Assembly (NCBI GenBank): GCA_017506175.1
Contig: JAFVNW010000013.1
Span: forward strand, 1 to 47,073
Origin: Bacteroidales bacterium
GTDB lineage: Bacteria > Bacteroidota > Bacteroidia > Bacteroidales > WCHB1-69
Direction: 5' to 3'
DNA: 47,073 bases
A model generated the notes under the pieces. That model ran no database searches and was not told the origin of the DNA. It worked only from the letters and a program-made list of their open reading frames with translations. Of the stretch, positions 19,541-29,095 are shown in pieces (the stretch's first letter is position 1; the number at the start of each line of letters is the position of its first letter). The position numbers and the translations under genes were made by a program.

Positions 19541-19588
19541 ATTAGGTTGCTAAAGTAGGAAAAAATTTCCAATGTTTAGCAACCTAAT
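19541..19588 (-). terminator. Hairpin between secDF and porE
   Basis: Perfect 14-base inverted repeat ATTAGGTTGCTAAA / TTTAGCAACCTAAT with an inner GGAAA/TTTCC stem and TTTTT after it on the minus strand. It sits behind secDF and 25 bases before porE. A TACTTTAG -7-like element overlaps one arm, so an operator role is possible. Confidence 0.6.
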
Positions 19589-19610
19589 CAAAGATTTTTA
19601 TTGTCAAAGA

Positions 19611-22589
19611 TTATTTCACGCTTAATTTGGCGACGTTGACCTTAACTTCTTTCTTTCTTTTCAACAAATCGAATGCCAAGCCGGGAGCGATGAACATACC
19701 GGAATAGGTACCGATGGCGATACCAGCGAGCATAGCGAATACGAATCCGCGGATGACTTCACCGCCGAAGATGAAGATGACGATCAATACCAGCAAGGTG
19801 GTGCCGCAAGTGTTGAAGTTACGTCCCAACGTGCTGTTGATAGATGCGTTGAACAATTGGTAGCGGTCGCCCTTCGGTGAGTTGGTGAGGTTTTCACGAA
19901 CACGGTCATAAATGATAACGACGTTGTTGATTGAATAACCGATTACCGTCAAGATAGCCGCGATGAACTGTTGGTCGATTTCCATGGAGAACGGAGAGAT
20001 TTTCCAGAACAGGGAGAAGAGGCCGATGGTCAGAATGGTATCGTGGGCCAAGGTCATAACGGCACCGAGACCGAACTGCCAGTTGCGGAAACGGAAAGCG
20101 ATGTAGATGAAAATCAAAACCAAGGCGACCAAGACAGAAATGATGGCCTTGCCCAACAGTTCGTGGGCAACGGTGGCCTGAATCTTCTGGTAGCTCTGGA
20201 TACCCTCTTCACCGACATTGGGTTCTTGGAAGGTCTTTTGGGAAGGAGTCACTTTGTAGAAGCCCTTCAAAGCTTTATACAGCTTGTTATAGCAATCGGC
20301 TTCGGCCTCTTGCGAGTTATCATTGATTTTATAGTTGACAGTAACTCTCAATTGGTTGTCGTTACCGAAAGTCTTCACTTGAGGAGTACCGCCAAATTCT
20401 GCGGTGACAGCATCAGCGGCAGCAGAAGCGTCAACGTCTTGGTCGAACAGGATTACATAGTTACGACCACCGGTGAAGTCAATGCCGGGTTGCAGTTTCA
20501 AAGTGAAGAAGGAGATGAGGGAGATGCAGATGAACGTAGCAGAAACGATGTAGAAAGTTTTCTTGGTTTTTAAGAAATCGAAATTGACTTTGGAAAAAGC
20601 GTTCATGGTAACGCGGTTGCCGAATTTCAGTTCCTTGCCCTTGTTCAATCTTGTATCGAACACCATGCGGGAGATGAAGATAGCAGAGAAGAGGGAGGAG
20701 AGGATACCGATAATCAAAGTGGTGGCGAAACCTTGAATAGGTCCGGAACCGAGGATGTAGAGCACGATACCGGTAATCAAGGTGGTGACGTTACCATCGA
20801 TGATGGCTGAGTAGGCGTTTTTGTAACCTTCATCCACAGCGAGGCGCTGGCCTTTGCCGTTACGGATTTCCTCACGGATACGCTCGTAAATCAACACGTT
20901 CGCATCAACGGCCATACCCAAAGTAAGTACGATACCAGCCATACCAGGCAGTGTGAGAACGGCCTGCAAGGAGGCGAGCACACCGATGATGAAGAATACG
21001 TTGCAGAGCAGGGCGAGGTCGGCAACCAGACCGGCTCTGTCGTAATAGATGAACATATAGAGAAGTACGAGGATGAAAGCGATGAGGAAGGAGAAGAAGC
21101 CAGCGTTGATGGAACGTTGTCCCAAAGTCGGACCTACCACTTCGGAGGCGATGATGTCCAGACCGACTTCCAAGTTACCGGAATTCAGAACGGTAGCCAA
21201 GTCCTTGGCTTCTTGAACGGTGAAGTTACCGGAGATTTGTGAATTGCCGTTGGCGATTTCGTTTTGGATGTGCGGGTAGGAATAGACGATTTCATCGAGG
21301 ACGATGGCGATGTTAACCGGATGTCCTTGGCTCATGGCGTTTTTGGTGATGCGTTGCCACTCTTTGGCGGCTTCATCTTCCATGGACATATTGACGATGA
21401 CGCGGTTCACTTCGTCCACGTTCTGGGAAGCGCTGCGGATGATACGTGCGCCATCGACGGTTTTGTTGCAAAGAACGGGGCCGACTTCGGGAGAGTTTTT
21501 AATCAATGGCACCAAGGGGATCAGTTTGGACTCGCGGTCGGCGATGCCCCAATAGAAGACGAGGTCGGGGTTGTTGAGTACATTTTTGATAGCGGGGAGG
21601 CATTGTCCAACGAGGGCGGTATCGGCGAGTTGATAGTAACCCACGGCAAGTCCGTCGTTTTGGCCACCTCCGAGGGTGAGCATTTTAGCGAGATTGGTGG
21701 AGTCGGCAGAGCTGGCACCAGCCATGGCGGTCTGCGCGGCTTGGCGGAATTGGCTGGGGAAGAAGTTGTTGCCGCCCTGATAGTTGACGTAAACGGTCCA
21801 GAATTCGAGTTGTGCGGTGCTCTTCAAGAGGTCTTCCACACGCTCTTTTTCCTTCACGCCGGGGAGTTCGACGAGGATACGACCACCCTGGAGTTTTTCG
21901 AGGTTGGGTTGGGCGACGCCGAATTTATCGATACGGGTGCGGAGGATTTGAAAAGTCTGGTCGAGCACTTCGTCACGTTTGCCTTTCATGCCTTGTACGA
22001 TTTCGGCATCGGTGCCGTTGGGTTTGCCCACTCTGTCGCCGAAGTAGGTGGCGAGGGTGGCGTTCATGCCCTTCTTGTTCTTATTGAAATTCTCGGCGAA
22101 GACATCGATGAAGTCGGTGCCATTGGCGCCGTTGTTGTACTCCTTGATGGCGGCGGCATAGGTGCTTGTGTAGAGGGAGTCCTCCATCACGCAGAGTTCC
22201 TTGACGATATCCTGGGAAGCGATGGCCAACGTCACATTCATACCACCCTTCAAGTCCAGACCGAGGTTCAGTTCCTTGTACTTGCATTCCTTGTAGGTGA
22301 AGCCGAGATAGACCTTCTCGTCGTTTTTCTTGGCGAGATATTCGCGTTCGCGATTGTTCAGCACCTCGTCGGTGATGAGTTTTTTCTGCATTTCGCTCAA
22401 GTTGCCAGTGGTGTCGGCTTGCTGGGCGCGGGCGATGGCGTTATTGACTTCAGTTTGAGCGGCATTATCATTCGCATAAGCCTTCGCATCCTTCTCAATC
22501 TTCCATGTTACGAAAGAAAATGACAGGCAATACAAGCAGGTGAGTGCAATTAGTATTGTAAAAAATAAAACTAAACCTTTGTTTCGCAT
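19611..22589 (-). CDS. secDF: Fused protein translocase subunit SecDF
   Basis: 992 aa, with SecD and SecF in one chain as usual in Bacteroidetes. A first membrane helix (about 6-28), the large periplasmic P1 domain with LGLDLKGGMNVTL (about 106-118), then six transmembrane helices with GMAVDANVLIYERIREE (SecD), then the SecF half starting near 660 with PGIDFTGGRNYVI and a second six-helix block with SINNVVIIYDRVRENL. SecDF uses the proton gradient to pull proteins through SecYEG on the periplasmic side. It is the first gene of a minus-strand series with porE, namZ and PAP2. A TATATTTG -7 element (22656-22649) precedes it. Confidence 0.97.
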   Translation of the reverse strand: MRNKGLVLFFTILIALTCLYCLSFSFVTWKIEKDAKAYANDNAAQTEVNNAIARAQQADTTGNLSEMQKKLITDEVLNNREREYLAKKNDEKVYLGFTYKECKYKELNLGLDLKGGMNVTLAIASQDIVKELCVMEDSLYTSTYAAAIKEYNNGANGTDFIDVFAENFNKNKKGMNATLATYFGDRVGKPNGTDAEIVQGMKGKRDEVLDQTFQILRTRIDKFGVAQPNLEKLQGGRILVELPGVKEKERVEDLLKSTAQLEFWTVYVNYQGGNNFFPSQFRQAAQTAMAGASSADSTNLAKMLTLGGGQNDGLAVGYYQLADTALVGQCLPAIKNVLNNPDLVFYWGIADRESKLIPLVPLIKNSPEVGPVLCNKTVDGARIIRSASQNVDEVNRVIVNMSMEDEAAKEWQRITKNAMSQGHPVNIAIVLDEIVYSYPHIQNEIANGNSQISGNFTVQEAKDLATVLNSGNLEVGLDIIASEVVGPTLGQRSINAGFFSFLIAFILVLLYMFIYYDRAGLVADLALLCNVFFIIGVLASLQAVLTLPGMAGIVLTLGMAVDANVLIYERIREEIRNGKGQRLAVDEGYKNAYSAIIDGNVTTLITGIVLYILGSGPIQGFATTLIIGILSSLFSAIFISRMVFDTRLNKGKELKFGNRVTMNAFSKVNFDFLKTKKTFYIVSATFICISLISFFTLKLQPGIDFTGGRNYVILFDQDVDASAAADAVTAEFGGTPQVKTFGNDNQLRVTVNYKINDNSQEAEADCYNKLYKALKGFYKVTPSQKTFQEPNVGEEGIQSYQKIQATVAHELLGKAIISVLVALVLIFIYIAFRFRNWQFGLGAVMTLAHDTILTIGLFSLFWKISPFSMEIDQQFIAAILTVIGYSINNVVIIYDRVRENLTNSPKGDRYQLFNASINSTLGRNFNTCGTTLLVLIVIFIFGGEVIRGFVFAMLAGIAIGTYSGMFIAPGLAFDLLKRKKEVKVNVAKLSVK

Positions 22590-22648
22590 ACGCTAATTAT
22601 TTGATTTTTATTGATTTATGATATTTTTTCCTATTTTATTTGAGCCTG

Positions 22649-22656
22649 CAAATATA
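22649..22656 (-). promoter_or_regulatory. Promoter -7 element of secDF
   Basis: TATATTTG on the minus strand, 60 bases before the start codon; fits TAnnTTTG. Confidence 0.5.
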
Positions 22657-22725
22657 CAAAAATTTTTGAATGGCAATTCAATAAAAAAACACAATTAAAT
22701 AATTAAATATTCCTCAAAAAAAATG

Positions 22726-22733
22726 TATTTTTG
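22726..22733 (+). promoter_or_regulatory. Promoter -7 element of the MFS gene
   Basis: TATTTTTG, about 70 bases before the ATG; fits TAnnTTTG. Confidence 0.55.
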
Positions 22734-22802
22734 CCGCTTTGAAATAGAGTTGGCAATCCGGCAAATTTCTTACAATATTTATATTAACAAAAATAATTTA
22801 TC

Positions 22803-24449
22803 ATGACAGAAAAACTTACATTAAGAGACAACGCGGCCTTTCGATGGATTGCGCTGCTGTTGTTGGCGTTGGCCATGTTCTGTTCTTACATTTTCATGGA
22901 CATCCTCTCGCCCATCAAGGACCTCATGCAGACTGAACGCGGCTGGGATTCGCTGGCATTCGGCACCATGCAGGGTGCCGAGACCTTTTTGAACGTGTTC
23001 GTATTCTTCCTCATTTTTGCCGGTATCATTCTGGACAAAATGGGGGTTCGTTTCACGGCCATTCTTTCCGGCGGTGTCATGCTGTTGGGAGCTCTCATCA
23101 AGTGGTATGCGGTATCGCCCAGTTTTATCGGCTCCGGTTTGGAGACTTGGTTCACCAATCACCTCAACTACATTCCGGGGTTCCAGGAATTAGGCGTGGC
23201 GCCTTTCTATGAAGGCATGCCGGCATCCGCGAAACTGGCCGCTCTCGGCTTCATGGTTTTCGGTTGCGGTGTGGAAATGGCCGGCATCACCGTGAGCCGT
23301 GGAATCGTGAAATGGTTCAAGGGACGTGAGATGGCTTTGGCCATGGGTTCCGAAATGGCCCTCGCCCGCCTCGGTGTCGCCACCTGTATGATTTTCTCCC
23401 CCTACTTCGCCAAATTGGGCGGACATGTAGATGTTTCCCGCTCAGTTGCTTTCGGCGTCGTCCTCCTCTGCATCGCTTTGATGATGTTCATCGTTTATTT
23501 CTTCATGGATAAGAAACTGGATGCACAAACCGGCGAAGCCGAAGAAAAAGACGATCCGTTCAGAATCAAAGATATCGGCCAAATCCTCTCCAGCGGCGGT
23601 TTCTGGTTGGTAGCCCTTCTCTGCGTACTTTACTATTCCGCCATCTTCCCGTTCCAAAAATACGCCGTCAACATGCTGCAATGCAACCTGACGCTGACTG
23701 CTCCCGCTGAGGGTTCATTCTGGAACTCCCCCGCAGTTACGATTGTACAATATGTTATTATGCTTGTAGTAGCCGCCACCGCCTTCGCTAGCAACTTCTC
23801 CAAGAAAAAAGGTTTGAAGTATAGTTTGCTCGTCGTGGCCATCGCCGCCCTTGTGTGCTACTGCTATATGGGTTACATGCGTCAATCCGCTGAAGCTATC
23901 TTCGCCGTATTCCCGCTGCTGGCCGTCGGCATCACCCCCATTCTCGGCAATTACGTTGACCACAAGGGGAAAGCCGCTTCCATGCTGATGATCGGCTCCC
24001 TGCTTCTGATTATTTGCCACCTCACTTTCGCCTTCATCCTACCGATGTGCAAAGGAAACGACATCCTCGGCGTTACGGTTGCCTACATCACCATCCTCGT
24101 TTTAGGGGCATCCTTCTCACTGGTTCCCGCATCTTTGTGGCCCAGCGTACCGAAGTTGGTGGATGCTAAAGTGATCGGTTCCGCTTACGCACTTATCTTC
24201 TGGATTCAAAATATCGGCTTGTGGCTCTTCCCGCTGCTCATCGGTAAAGTGCTTGACAACACGAACCCTGCGGGAACCGATGCGACCAAATTGGACTACA
24301 CTTGGGCCCTCATCATGCTTGCTTGCCTCGGCATCGCCGCGTTCATCCTCGGCATCGTGCTTAAGGCTTGGGACAAGAAGAAAGGACTCGGTCTTGAACT
24401 TCCAAACATTGTTGAAGAAAAAGACGCTAAAGAAATCGAAAACAAATAA
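22803..24449 (+). CDS. MFS transporter
   Basis: 548 aa with about 12 hydrophobic helices. The major facilitator pattern is visible: the first helix at about 14-33 (WIALLLLALAMFCSYIFMDILSPI), a loop DKMGVRF (about 79-85) matching the conserved DRxGRR-type loop after helix 2, and a central cytoplasmic loop at about 235-255 (KKLDAQTGEAEEKDDPF). A long periplasmic insertion lies between helices 3 and 4 (about 105-137). The C-terminal tail is charged. I cannot assign a substrate: no neighbour points to one. It has its own promoter and a strong terminator and is probably monocistronic. Confidence 0.85.
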   Translation: MTEKLTLRDNAAFRWIALLLLALAMFCSYIFMDILSPIKDLMQTERGWDSLAFGTMQGAETFLNVFVFFLIFAGIILDKMGVRFTAILSGGVMLLGALIKWYAVSPSFIGSGLETWFTNHLNYIPGFQELGVAPFYEGMPASAKLAALGFMVFGCGVEMAGITVSRGIVKWFKGREMALAMGSEMALARLGVATCMIFSPYFAKLGGHVDVSRSVAFGVVLLCIALMMFIVYFFMDKKLDAQTGEAEEKDDPFRIKDIGQILSSGGFWLVALLCVLYYSAIFPFQKYAVNMLQCNLTLTAPAEGSFWNSPAVTIVQYVIMLVVAATAFASNFSKKKGLKYSLLVVAIAALVCYCYMGYMRQSAEAIFAVFPLLAVGITPILGNYVDHKGKAASMLMIGSLLLIICHLTFAFILPMCKGNDILGVTVAYITILVLGASFSLVPASLWPSVPKLVDAKVIGSAYALIFWIQNIGLWLFPLLIGKVLDNTNPAGTDATKLDYTWALIMLACLGIAAFILGIVLKAWDKKKGLGLELPNIVEEKDAKEIENK

Positions 24450-24465
24450 CCCCGACTTTCACACT

Positions 24466-24507
24466 AAAGAATCGCTTAATCATCTAACCATGATTAAGCG
24501 ATTCTTT
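24466..24507 (+). terminator. Strong hairpin after the MFS gene
   Basis: Perfect 18-base inverted repeat (arms 24466-24483 and 24490-24507, starting AAAGAATCGC and ending GCGATTCTTT) with the 6-base loop CTAACC, 17 bases after the stop codon. Confidence 0.8.
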
Positions 24508-24539
24508 GTAACTATAGTCTTCCATCTTCCACCTGAAAA

Positions 24540-25763
24540 ATGATTTTCATAACCACTTTAGCCAACGGCATCCGCGTGATCCACGAGGAGGTGGCGTCGC
24601 CCATCTCGCACCTCGGCGTCATCATCAACGCCGGCACCCGCGACGAAGCCGACAACCTGAACGGCATCGCCCACTTTGTGGAGCATACCCTCTTCAAAGG
24701 CACCACCCACCGCAACAGCTACCAACTCACCAAACGCATCGAAAACGCCGGCGGCGAACTCAACGCCTCCACCGCCAAAGAGGAGACCTGCTTTCACACC
24801 TCCTTCCTCTCACCAGAGTACCGCCACGCCTTCGAAATCCTCGCCGACATCCTCTTCCACTCCACCTTTCCTGAAAAAGAAATCATCAAAGAGAAAGATG
24901 TGGTGCTGGAAGAGATCAACTACTACAAGGACACACCCGCCGAACTCATCTTCGACGAGATTGAAGAGATGGCTTTCGCCGGCCACCCCCTCGGTCGCAA
25001 CATCCTCGGCAGCAGGCAGTCGCTCAAACGTATCGGGCGACAGGACATTCTCAACTTTGTAAAAAGCCAATACACCGCCGACCATATCGTGGTGGCCTCG
25101 GTGGGCAATCTTTCACATTCCTCCTTTTTAAAATATTGTAACCAATATTTCAACCAGCCCATCGCCGCACAGTGCGCCAACAGCCGCTCGCCATTCCACC
25201 ACTACTCCCCTACCCACCTTGTGAAGCACAAGAACACCACGCAGTCGCATGTGATGCTGTGCAACACCGCCTTCTCGTTCCAGGAGGAGGGGCGACTTCC
25301 GTTGACGCTGCTCACCAACCTGCTGGGCGGACAGGCCAGCAGCGCCCGCCTCAACGTGAGCATCCGCGAGCGACGAGGCCTCGCCTACACGGTAGAGGCC
25401 AACTACTCGCCCTTCACCGACAGCGGACTTTTCACCGTATATATCGGCTGCGACAAAGATGAGGTGGAAAGATGTATTGATTTGACTTATAAAGAATTGC
25501 AAAAACTCTGCACCCAAAAATTGGGCACCATACAGTTGCACACCGCACAGAAGCAGTTCATCGGACAATTGGCCATCACCAACGAGGCCAAACTCAACGA
25601 GATGCTCGCTATTGGGCGTAGTGCGTTGTATTTTAACGAGGTAGAGACTATTGAACGCTCGTTCCAAAAGGTGGAGTCCATCACCGCCGAACAGATTTTG
25701 GAAGCCGCCAACCAGGTTTTCGTGCCGGACCATTTTTCCTCGCTAATCTATACGAGACTTTGA
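24540..25763 (+). CDS. M16-family zinc peptidase
   Basis: 407 aa. Inverted zinc motif HFVEH (45-49), with Glu124/125 in KEKDVVLEEINYYKD as the third ligand region, so this is an active-type subunit. The C-terminal M16 half (about 170-400) includes RERRGLAYTVEANYSPFTDSGLFTVYIGCD, the conserved R-Y type motif of the second domain. There is no signal peptide, so the product is cytoplasmic, like the mitochondrial processing peptidase-like bacterial M16B proteins. Substrates are probably short peptides. The stop overlaps a TTG-initiated extension of the next gene, and the two genes probably form an operon. Confidence 0.9.
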   Translation: MIFITTLANGIRVIHEEVASPISHLGVIINAGTRDEADNLNGIAHFVEHTLFKGTTHRNSYQLTKRIENAGGELNASTAKEETCFHTSFLSPEYRHAFEILADILFHSTFPEKEIIKEKDVVLEEINYYKDTPAELIFDEIEEMAFAGHPLGRNILGSRQSLKRIGRQDILNFVKSQYTADHIVVASVGNLSHSSFLKYCNQYFNQPIAAQCANSRSPFHHYSPTHLVKHKNTTQSHVMLCNTAFSFQEEGRLPLTLLTNLLGGQASSARLNVSIRERRGLAYTVEANYSPFTDSGLFTVYIGCDKDEVERCIDLTYKELQKLCTQKLGTIQLHTAQKQFIGQLAITNEAKLNEMLAIGRSALYFNEVETIERSFQKVESITAEQILEAANQVFVPDHFSSLIYTRL

Positions 25764-25789
25764 CATTGACCATGAATAATCATTCCATT

Positions 25790-26896
25790 ATGAAAAGAAC
25801 ACTTACCATATTGTTGATTTCCAGTATTTTATGCTGTGGATGCCATCAAAAAAAGAGTGACCACGAAGCACATCAAGCCCCCACGGCCGTAACCTTAAGT
25901 CTGGAGAGCGTGGCGACGTTCGCACGTATGTTGGAGCAGTCGGTGAACAACGACAGCCCGGCACCGGACATGATTAACAACGCCTTCGACAAAGCCGCAT
26001 TTCGGGAGAAGCTCTCACGCAACTCAGAGGTGGCCAGCGCACTCGACTTGAATTTCGGGCAAGAGATTTTAGACGGGAACCTCAACTATGGCGACCGCGT
26101 GGCCAGCATGATCGATGGTGGCGGCGACTTCCGCTTCGACACCTGCTACCAGGCTGGCAAGGAATTCCATGTGGTTTTCCGTCTTTACGACACACTTGGC
26201 GAAACGCATTTCGACGACTACACCGTTGCATTGAGAAACAACGAACTGAAAATCGTGGAAGGTTTCTCCTTCGACTACGGATGCAAACTCACCACCAAAA
26301 TAGCCTCGGAAATCATGTACAACGCCTTGAAAACGATGGGACAGTTGGATGCTTCTGCCCAAACAATGGAAAAAATTGTCGAACTGAACAAGGCGGGAAA
26401 GTACGGGGAGATGATGACAATTCTGCAAGCACATCAGGAGTTGGCGCTCCACTACCCTGCCTACAATCTTTATTACCTGATTGCCATCCGACACGCCTCC
26501 TCCAACTACATCGCCGACCTGCACAAGTTGCGTCAAACAGGGGTGAACGAGCGATTCATTCTTGCACACGAACTCTCCTACTACTCAGGAACCAATGATT
26601 TCAAAGCAATTACAAACACTATTGACTCCCTGATAAAATTCACGGGCGACGACCCTGTATTCTGCATTCAAGCAGCCAAGACCCTTAAAAACGCCAAACG
26701 CTATGAGGATGCGCTGCAATTCTACAACGTGGCGAAAGCGGGAATGCCCTACCTATGGGACATCTGGAAAGGCGAACTCGAATGCTACAGACGATTGAAC
26801 GATGAAACGAAATTCAACTCCTGCCTGGAGGCCGGCAAAAAGCTTTATGGTCTCAATGATGCGGAATTAGCAGACATAAAAAAAGATGCCCGATAG
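25790..26896 (+). CDS. TPR-containing lipoprotein, function unknown
   Basis: 368 aa from ATG 25790, chosen because MKRTLTILLISSILCCGC is a lipoprotein signal peptide; ATG 25772 is possible. Lipobox CCG-C puts the lipidated Cys at residue 18. The N-terminal half (about 30-180) has no clear family. The C-terminal half has TPR-like helical pairs: YGEMMTILQAHQELALHYPAYNLYYLIAIRH, FILAHELSYYSGTNDFKAITNTIDSLI and AAKTLKNAKRYEDALQFYNVAKAGMP. It follows the M16 peptidase by 26 bases. The terminator hairpin straddles its stop codon. Likely envelope-anchored; role unknown. Confidence 0.75.
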   Translation: MKRTLTILLISSILCCGCHQKKSDHEAHQAPTAVTLSLESVATFARMLEQSVNNDSPAPDMINNAFDKAAFREKLSRNSEVASALDLNFGQEILDGNLNYGDRVASMIDGGGDFRFDTCYQAGKEFHVVFRLYDTLGETHFDDYTVALRNNELKIVEGFSFDYGCKLTTKIASEIMYNALKTMGQLDASAQTMEKIVELNKAGKYGEMMTILQAHQELALHYPAYNLYYLIAIRHASSNYIADLHKLRQTGVNERFILAHELSYYSGTNDFKAITNTIDSLIKFTGDDPVFCIQAAKTLKNAKRYEDALQFYNVAKAGMPYLWDIWKGELECYRRLNDETKFNSCLEAGKKLYGLNDAELADIKKDAR

Positions 26897-26909
26897 AGCA
26901 TCTTTTTTT
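26878..26909. terminator. Bidirectional terminator overlapping a stop codon
   Basis: AAAAAAAGATGC / GCATCTTTTTTT, a perfect 12-base stem. The TAG stop of the TPR lipoprotein (26894-26896) lies in the 8-base loop. It serves the convergent genes on both sides; a second small stem AAGGT/ACCTT follows at about 26914. Confidence 0.85.
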
Positions 26910-26928
26910 ATTTAAGGTAAAAAAACCT

Positions 26929-27894
26929 TTATTTTTCTTCCGCAGATTGTGCGTCCTGTTCACCCTCCAATTGTTTCTTTTGGTCCTCAACCAATTGTTT
27001 ATCGATGAAGATACGGCCGCAGGCTTCGCAAACGATGATTTTCTTGTGAAGGCGGATGTCCAATTGACGTTGCGGAGGGATGGTGCTGAAGCAACCGCCG
27101 CAAGCATCGCGCTCGATTTGAACGATGGCCAAACCGTTGCGGGCATTCTTACGGATGCGCTCGAAAGCGGCCAAAAGGCGCGGTTCGATTTTTTCCTTAT
27201 ATACATCGGCTTGTGCACGCAAAGCTTTCTCTTTTTCCTCGGTTTCAGCCAAAATCCCTTCCAGCTCACTCTGCTTTTGAACCAGAATTTCATTCAATTC
27301 ATTCACTTGTTCCTCAAAGCCCTTGATAACCTTCTCCTCTTTTTCGCCGTCGCGGTTCTCCTTGACTACCTTGCCGCCTTTGATTGCCATGTTCTTCTCA
27401 TCGATGGCAGCTTGGCACTTGCCTTTATTCTTCTCGGCCAATTGAATTTCAAGGTTCTGATATTCAATCTCTTTGGTTAAAGATTCATATTCGCGGTTGT
27501 TGCGGACATTCTGCTGTTGTTCCTCATATCTTTTGATAAGGGCTTGAGCCTCCTCAATCTTGGCAGTTTCAGCCAGCAGTTTCGAGTGGATTTCCTTGAT
27601 GTCCTGCTCATAGTTGGCGATACGGGTTTTAAGACCTTCGATGGCATCTTCAAGGTCGCGGACTTCGTTAGGCAGTTCACCACGTTCAACAACTATTCTA
27701 TCTATTTGAGAATCAACTTGTTGCAAATTGTAAAGGGACAATAATTTCTGGGCGATGTTGAGTTCTTCCTGTTTTTGCTCAGCGGTTTCCTCATTTTTAC
27801 GTTCAATGATGATTTCTTTGGTACCGGTCTCATTGGTAGAAACTTCTACAACTTCGGCAGCAATTTCGTCTGCAACAGCTTTCTTTCTTGCCAT
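26929..27894 (-). CDS. Coiled-coil protein with C-terminal zinc ribbon
   Basis: 321 aa, no signal peptide. An acidic N-terminus is followed by a long two-stranded coiled coil (about 55-250), then a C4 zinc ribbon starting CGGC and ending CEACGRIF (about 264-292), then an acidic tail. This is the bacterial DUF164/C4-type zinc ribbon family. The coiled coil folds back as a hairpin in known members, and the ribbon may contact nucleic acid or a partner protein; the role is not settled. It lies 31 bases downstream of a Nif3-like gene, a pairing I recall as frequent in bacteria, which supports the call. Confidence 0.85.
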   Translation of the reverse strand: MARKKAVADEIAAEVVEVSTNETGTKEIIIERKNEETAEQKQEELNIAQKLLSLYNLQQVDSQIDRIVVERGELPNEVRDLEDAIEGLKTRIANYEQDIKEIHSKLLAETAKIEEAQALIKRYEEQQQNVRNNREYESLTKEIEYQNLEIQLAEKNKGKCQAAIDEKNMAIKGGKVVKENRDGEKEEKVIKGFEEQVNELNEILVQKQSELEGILAETEEKEKALRAQADVYKEKIEPRLLAAFERIRKNARNGLAIVQIERDACGGCFSTIPPQRQLDIRLHKKIIVCEACGRIFIDKQLVEDQKKQLEGEQDAQSAEEK

Positions 27895-27925
27895 AAATTA
27901 TTTTGTATTATATTGATTATTAATG

Positions 27926-29023
27926 TTATAAGATTCCAATTCGCATTTTTTCAGTTTGCGAAAATGCGACCGCAAAAGTAACAAAATTTTCTTTTATCTC
28001 ATTAAAAATTATTTCTTTTATAAATTGTTCGCTTTCGAGATGTCCGATGTCGGCAATCAGCATTTTTTTATCGGCCGTATGGAAGTCGTGATATTTGATA
28101 TCGCCACTCACAAAAACATCAGCACCAGCAGCAAGCGCAAGCCCAATCAGCGAACTTCCGCTACCGCCGCAAACGGCGATTTTCTGCACCGGTTTCTGCA
28201 AATCGCCGTAGTAACGCACCATTTTTACGCCGAAAATCTCCTTTAAAGAGTGCAGGAACTCTTGTGCATCAACAGGTTCAGGAAGTGTGCCGACACGTCC
28301 CAAGCCCACCTTGCGCGAGAGGTTTTCCAGCTTGTAGATGTCAAATGCCGGCTCTTCATAGGGATGTGTCCGGTAAAGCGCCTCCACGGCTTTTTTCTGC
28401 AAAAAGGCAGGGAATACCAATTCAATTCGTTCTTCTTCGACGGTTTCCAGTTTCCCTGGCTTGCCGATGAACGGATGAGCATCGGCTGCCGGACGGAAAC
28501 ACCCCTCGCCTTGCAGTTTGTAGGCGCAATGGTCGTAATCGCCCAACTTGCCGCACCCGACTTCAAACAGTGCGTCCTGCACCATTTGGGAATGTGATTT
28601 CGGAACAAAGAAGGCGATTTTCTGTAAACCGGCGCTTTGCGGCTCCAGCACACGCACATCCTGCAGGTTCAGCTTGTCGGCGAACACATCGTTCACACCG
28701 CCCGGCGCACTGTCGAGATTCGTATGCATGGAATAGAGTACCATCTTGTGTTCCAATGCCTTACACAATATCCTTCCCACGCGGTCGGTGGGCTCGATCT
28801 TGCAGATGCCGCGACGGAGGAGGAGCGGGTGGTGTGAAATCACAAGATTGGCTCCGCGGGCAATCGCCTCGTCGATGGTTTCATCCGACATTTCAAAACA
28901 GACCAGCACCCCCGTGATTTCGCGGTTTTTATCTCCGCATTGGACGCCACAATTATCAAAATCCTCCTGATAAGAGAGAGGATATTTTTTCTCCAAAAAA
29001 TCTAATACTTCCTTGATTTTCAT
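27926..29023 (-). CDS. Nif3-like dinuclear metal centre protein
   Basis: 365 aa from ATG 29023; the open frame extends upstream to 29077, but KIKEVLDFLEKKYPLSYQEDFDNCG is the usual N-terminus. Motifs: DNCGVQCGD (about 22-30), NLVISHHPLLLR (metal-binding HH), MHTNLDSAPGGVND (metal-binding), and near the C-terminus GSGSSLIGLALAAGADVFVSGDIKYHDFHTAD. A middle insert of about 100 residues is the PII-like/CutA-like domain found in the long form. The family binds two metal ions; the annotation 'GTP cyclohydrolase I type 2 homolog' is common, but the true reaction is uncertain. Confidence 0.9.
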   Translation of the reverse strand: MKIKEVLDFLEKKYPLSYQEDFDNCGVQCGDKNREITGVLVCFEMSDETIDEAIARGANLVISHHPLLLRRGICKIEPTDRVGRILCKALEHKMVLYSMHTNLDSAPGGVNDVFADKLNLQDVRVLEPQSAGLQKIAFFVPKSHSQMVQDALFEVGCGKLGDYDHCAYKLQGEGCFRPAADAHPFIGKPGKLETVEEERIELVFPAFLQKKAVEALYRTHPYEEPAFDIYKLENLSRKVGLGRVGTLPEPVDAQEFLHSLKEIFGVKMVRYYGDLQKPVQKIAVCGGSGSSLIGLALAAGADVFVSGDIKYHDFHTADKKMLIADIGHLESEQFIKEIIFNEIKENFVTFAVAFSQTEKMRIGIL

Positions 29024-29095
29024 AGTATCTGGGATTGATGAACAGTGAACGATGGTCTGTGCACAGTTTGTAATCACAGATTGCAGTTCACGCTT

